From positions 2,108,001-2,172,000 of the forward strand of contig JAWUZG010000135.1 in NCBI GenBank assembly GCA_036785705.1: 64,000 nt of DNA, written 5' to 3'. Each line of letters starts with the position of its first letter. Within the stretch, counting starts at the first letter, position 1. Shown here one piece after another: positions 61,790-64,000 of the stretch. The translations under genes and the position numbers were made by a program. The notes under the pieces were generated by a model. The model was given only the letters and a program-made list of their open reading frames with translations, was not told where the DNA came from and made no database searches. The DNA comes from Acanthornis magna. Its lineage: Eukaryota > Chordata > Aves > Passeriformes > Acanthizidae.

Positions 61790-64000
61790 TTCTATAGACA
61801 CAAATAACCTTTCAGAGACCCAAATGCACTCGAACATTTAAGCAAAGCACAAGAAGAAACAGAATATATAGGAATCGGCAGATCTGAAGATCAGCCACTG
61901 GCCTGGAAAGGAAATGCTTTCTCTCTGGCAGTTTGTGAACATATGCTCTTAGACGTGAGTCATATGTGGGACTATATCACACACACATATAAAATAACAC
62001 ATCATTTACAAATTACAGACTTTTCACATCTAAGCATTTCTGGAACATGACTGAATCCAAACCATTAGTACTCCAGGAAAGCTCATTACACAGACAATTT
62101 AACAGACTAGAAGATGCCTTTCCCAAGATACTTTCCCAACTTATCTTGGGTTATTTGCTAAATGGACAGAACAATATTGCTCACATCTCATATGAATTTC
62201 TTGCCAAGGCCAAGAAGTGAGAAGGACAAACAGTAAGGCTGTGGTTATATAGTCATCTCAGACAGCTAAAGACATGCCTTTTCCCCAGCAGTTGAAGCCG
62301 CACCTTTCACTTTAGAGATGCAAAGCTGTGCTGGTTTTGGATGGCACAGAATTTTTTTTTTTCATAGTAGCTGGTATGGGGCTGTTTGGGATTTCTGCTG
62401 AAGACAGTATTGATAATACAGGGATGTTTTAGCTTTTGCTGCACAGTGTTTACACAGAGCCGAGGCCTTTTCTGCTTGTCACCCCATCCCAGCAGTAAGT
62501 GGGCTGGGGGTGCACGAGAAGTGGAGAGGTGACAGAGCTGACCCAAGGGATATTCCATACCATACAGCTCATGCTCGCTATATAAAGGTGGGGAAAGGAG
62601 GAGGAGGGCAGGACATTTGGAGCGATGCATTTGTCTTCCTGAGTCACTGAACACCTGCCTGCCCACAGGAAGCAATGAATGTATTCCTTGTTTTGCTTTG
62701 CTTTTTGCAGCGTTTCTGCTTTTCCTATTATACTATTTTTTTCTCAACCCATGAGTTTTCTCATTTTTTCTCTTCTGATCCTCTCCCTCATCCTGCTGAT
62801 GGGGAGGGACTGAGTGCCTGCCTGGGGCTTGGCTGCTGGCTGGGGCTAAACCATGAAAACAGAGCTGATTGGGAAGATATATTTTTCAAACATGGAGGAA
62901 ACAAGAGTACTCAATTTTGACATAATTGGAGTTTCCGGTGCAGCCAAAGGTCTTTCAACTGCCTCAAAGCACTTCATAACCTGGAGGTGGGAAATAGAGC
63001 TGGGGCTTCAAAGACCAAACCATACACCTCTGCTGTGCTTGCTGCAACCAGTGCCATCTAACCCTACTGCTCTGTCTTTAACCACAGCAATTTCTCCACT
63101 AGTGGGCCTGACCTCAGACCTTGAGGAAACATTAGGTTCTAATACAGGTGTGGGGGTGGAATTGTTAATGGTACAGAGTTTTGGTATCTGAAGACAGAGA
63201 AGTTCCTGTCTAGTCTATATGCTTCAGGCACAGGAGGATGCTACATGCAGCACGGATCACCCCAAAAGAGGTGACACTTTTTTTCAGCTCACTCTGAATG
63301 GATTAGAGCAAACAGGTAACATTCAGACACACAGCTGCAGTAGAAACCCCTATCAGTATCTTGACATTCATCCAAGTAATGAGTTACGAGAGTTAAGGGT
63401 TCAGAGAAAGATATTATCGTCCCTTAATCACTGACCAAAACCAGCAGTTTATCGGAAAACTGATTCTCACAAACTTTGGCTTCCCACAAATAGCAAGAAT
63501 ACTTTTTTCTCTCCCTATTTCTCTCCAATACTACTTTTTCTTTTCCCCTCCAGCCCTTTCTGACCCCCTGACTGCCCCCCAACACACACACAAACTTTGT
63601 GTTCCTCTCTGTACAGTTTTTTCTGCTAAGAAACATTCGATTACATCTTCTTTCATGTTCAGAGTTTTCTTTAAATTCTGCTTGGATTTTTTTGGCTCTT
63701 GCTTCTTGAAGTTGCCATTTCTGTGAATCATTAATTCAGAGATGTATGAACAATCTTACTTGATAGACTGTGTATTATGTTACCTCTCACTTTCCTCTGT
63801 TATCTTACATGTTGTCAAATCAGACTTCAAATTATGTCACAGCTACTCTTTCTGAATGGTTAATTTTTCACTGAGAGTCACACAGATGGGCAATTATTTT
63901 AAGGCTTGAATACCTGCCAACAATTGTAATGGCATAAAGCTGATCTCAAAAGCCCACACAACCATAGAAAACACCAAAAAACAGAAGACAACTCTGAATG
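61790..64000. other. Non-coding sequence to the window end
   Basis: Overlapping short open frames of up to 122 codons occur on both strands around 62307-63434, without splice or domain support. No repeat family was recognised. The plus strand at 63480-63620 is strongly pyrimidine-rich. Confidence 0.7.

Noticed and set aside
1..64000. Short open frames of 60-120 codons on both strands throughout
   Set aside because: They overlap each other, lack family similarity I can recognise, and have compositions that follow local base content. This is the chance background of vertebrate non-coding DNA.
1..64000. CRISPR arrays, phage, operon or toxin-antitoxin type systems
   Set aside because: No regularly spaced repeats, no compact gene strings and no bacterial start signals. 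The bird CR1 repeats show a vertebrate nuclear origin.

Overview
The window looks like a non-coding stretch of a bird nuclear genome. The sequence is AT-rich and low in CpG, and no open frame exceeds about 190 codons or resembles a known protein. There is no operon structure and no ribosome-binding-site pattern. The strongest clue to the lineage is the repeats: several copies of CR1, the dominant LINE of birds, including one long antisense copy at 42694-43352 and sense 3' tails at 6383-6533 and 27550-27639. I cannot name the species, the chromosome or the host gene. The window is most likely intergenic or inside a very long intron.

Layout. 1-5800 is ordinary AT-rich sequence. 5825-6533 has two CR1 remnants facing each other. 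9137-9800 has a GC-rich patch and then an old fragment of the CR1 reverse-transcriptase frame. 14440-14640 has a nested inverted repeat that looks like a conserved non-coding element. 15100-16250 is GC-richer with overlapping open frames and good splice-like signals but no recognisable product. 23500-26460 holds the most exon-like segments, the best being 26348-26461 on the plus strand. 26960-27640 has a MIR-like remnant, an unexplained protein-like frame and a CR1 tail. 27640-40190 is mostly plain sequence with one 32-bp tandem duplication and two weak exon candidates. 40623-40699 is a TTCC microsatellite. 41720-42520 is a block of likely conserved non-coding sequence. 42694-43670 is the CR1 cluster. 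43680-64000 is mostly plain, with further candidate regulatory blocks (47430-47530, 57110-57420), two weak exon candidates and short simple repeats.

No complete gene, tRNA, rRNA, CRISPR array or prokaryote-like system was found. The exon candidates rest only on splice-like borders plus an open frame, a combination expected several times by chance in 64 kb on two strands, so their confidences are low. I do not see a convincing new biological system. The items best worth testing are the 26348-26461 exon candidate and the CpG-retaining AT-rich blocks near 41.8 and 42.2 kb.
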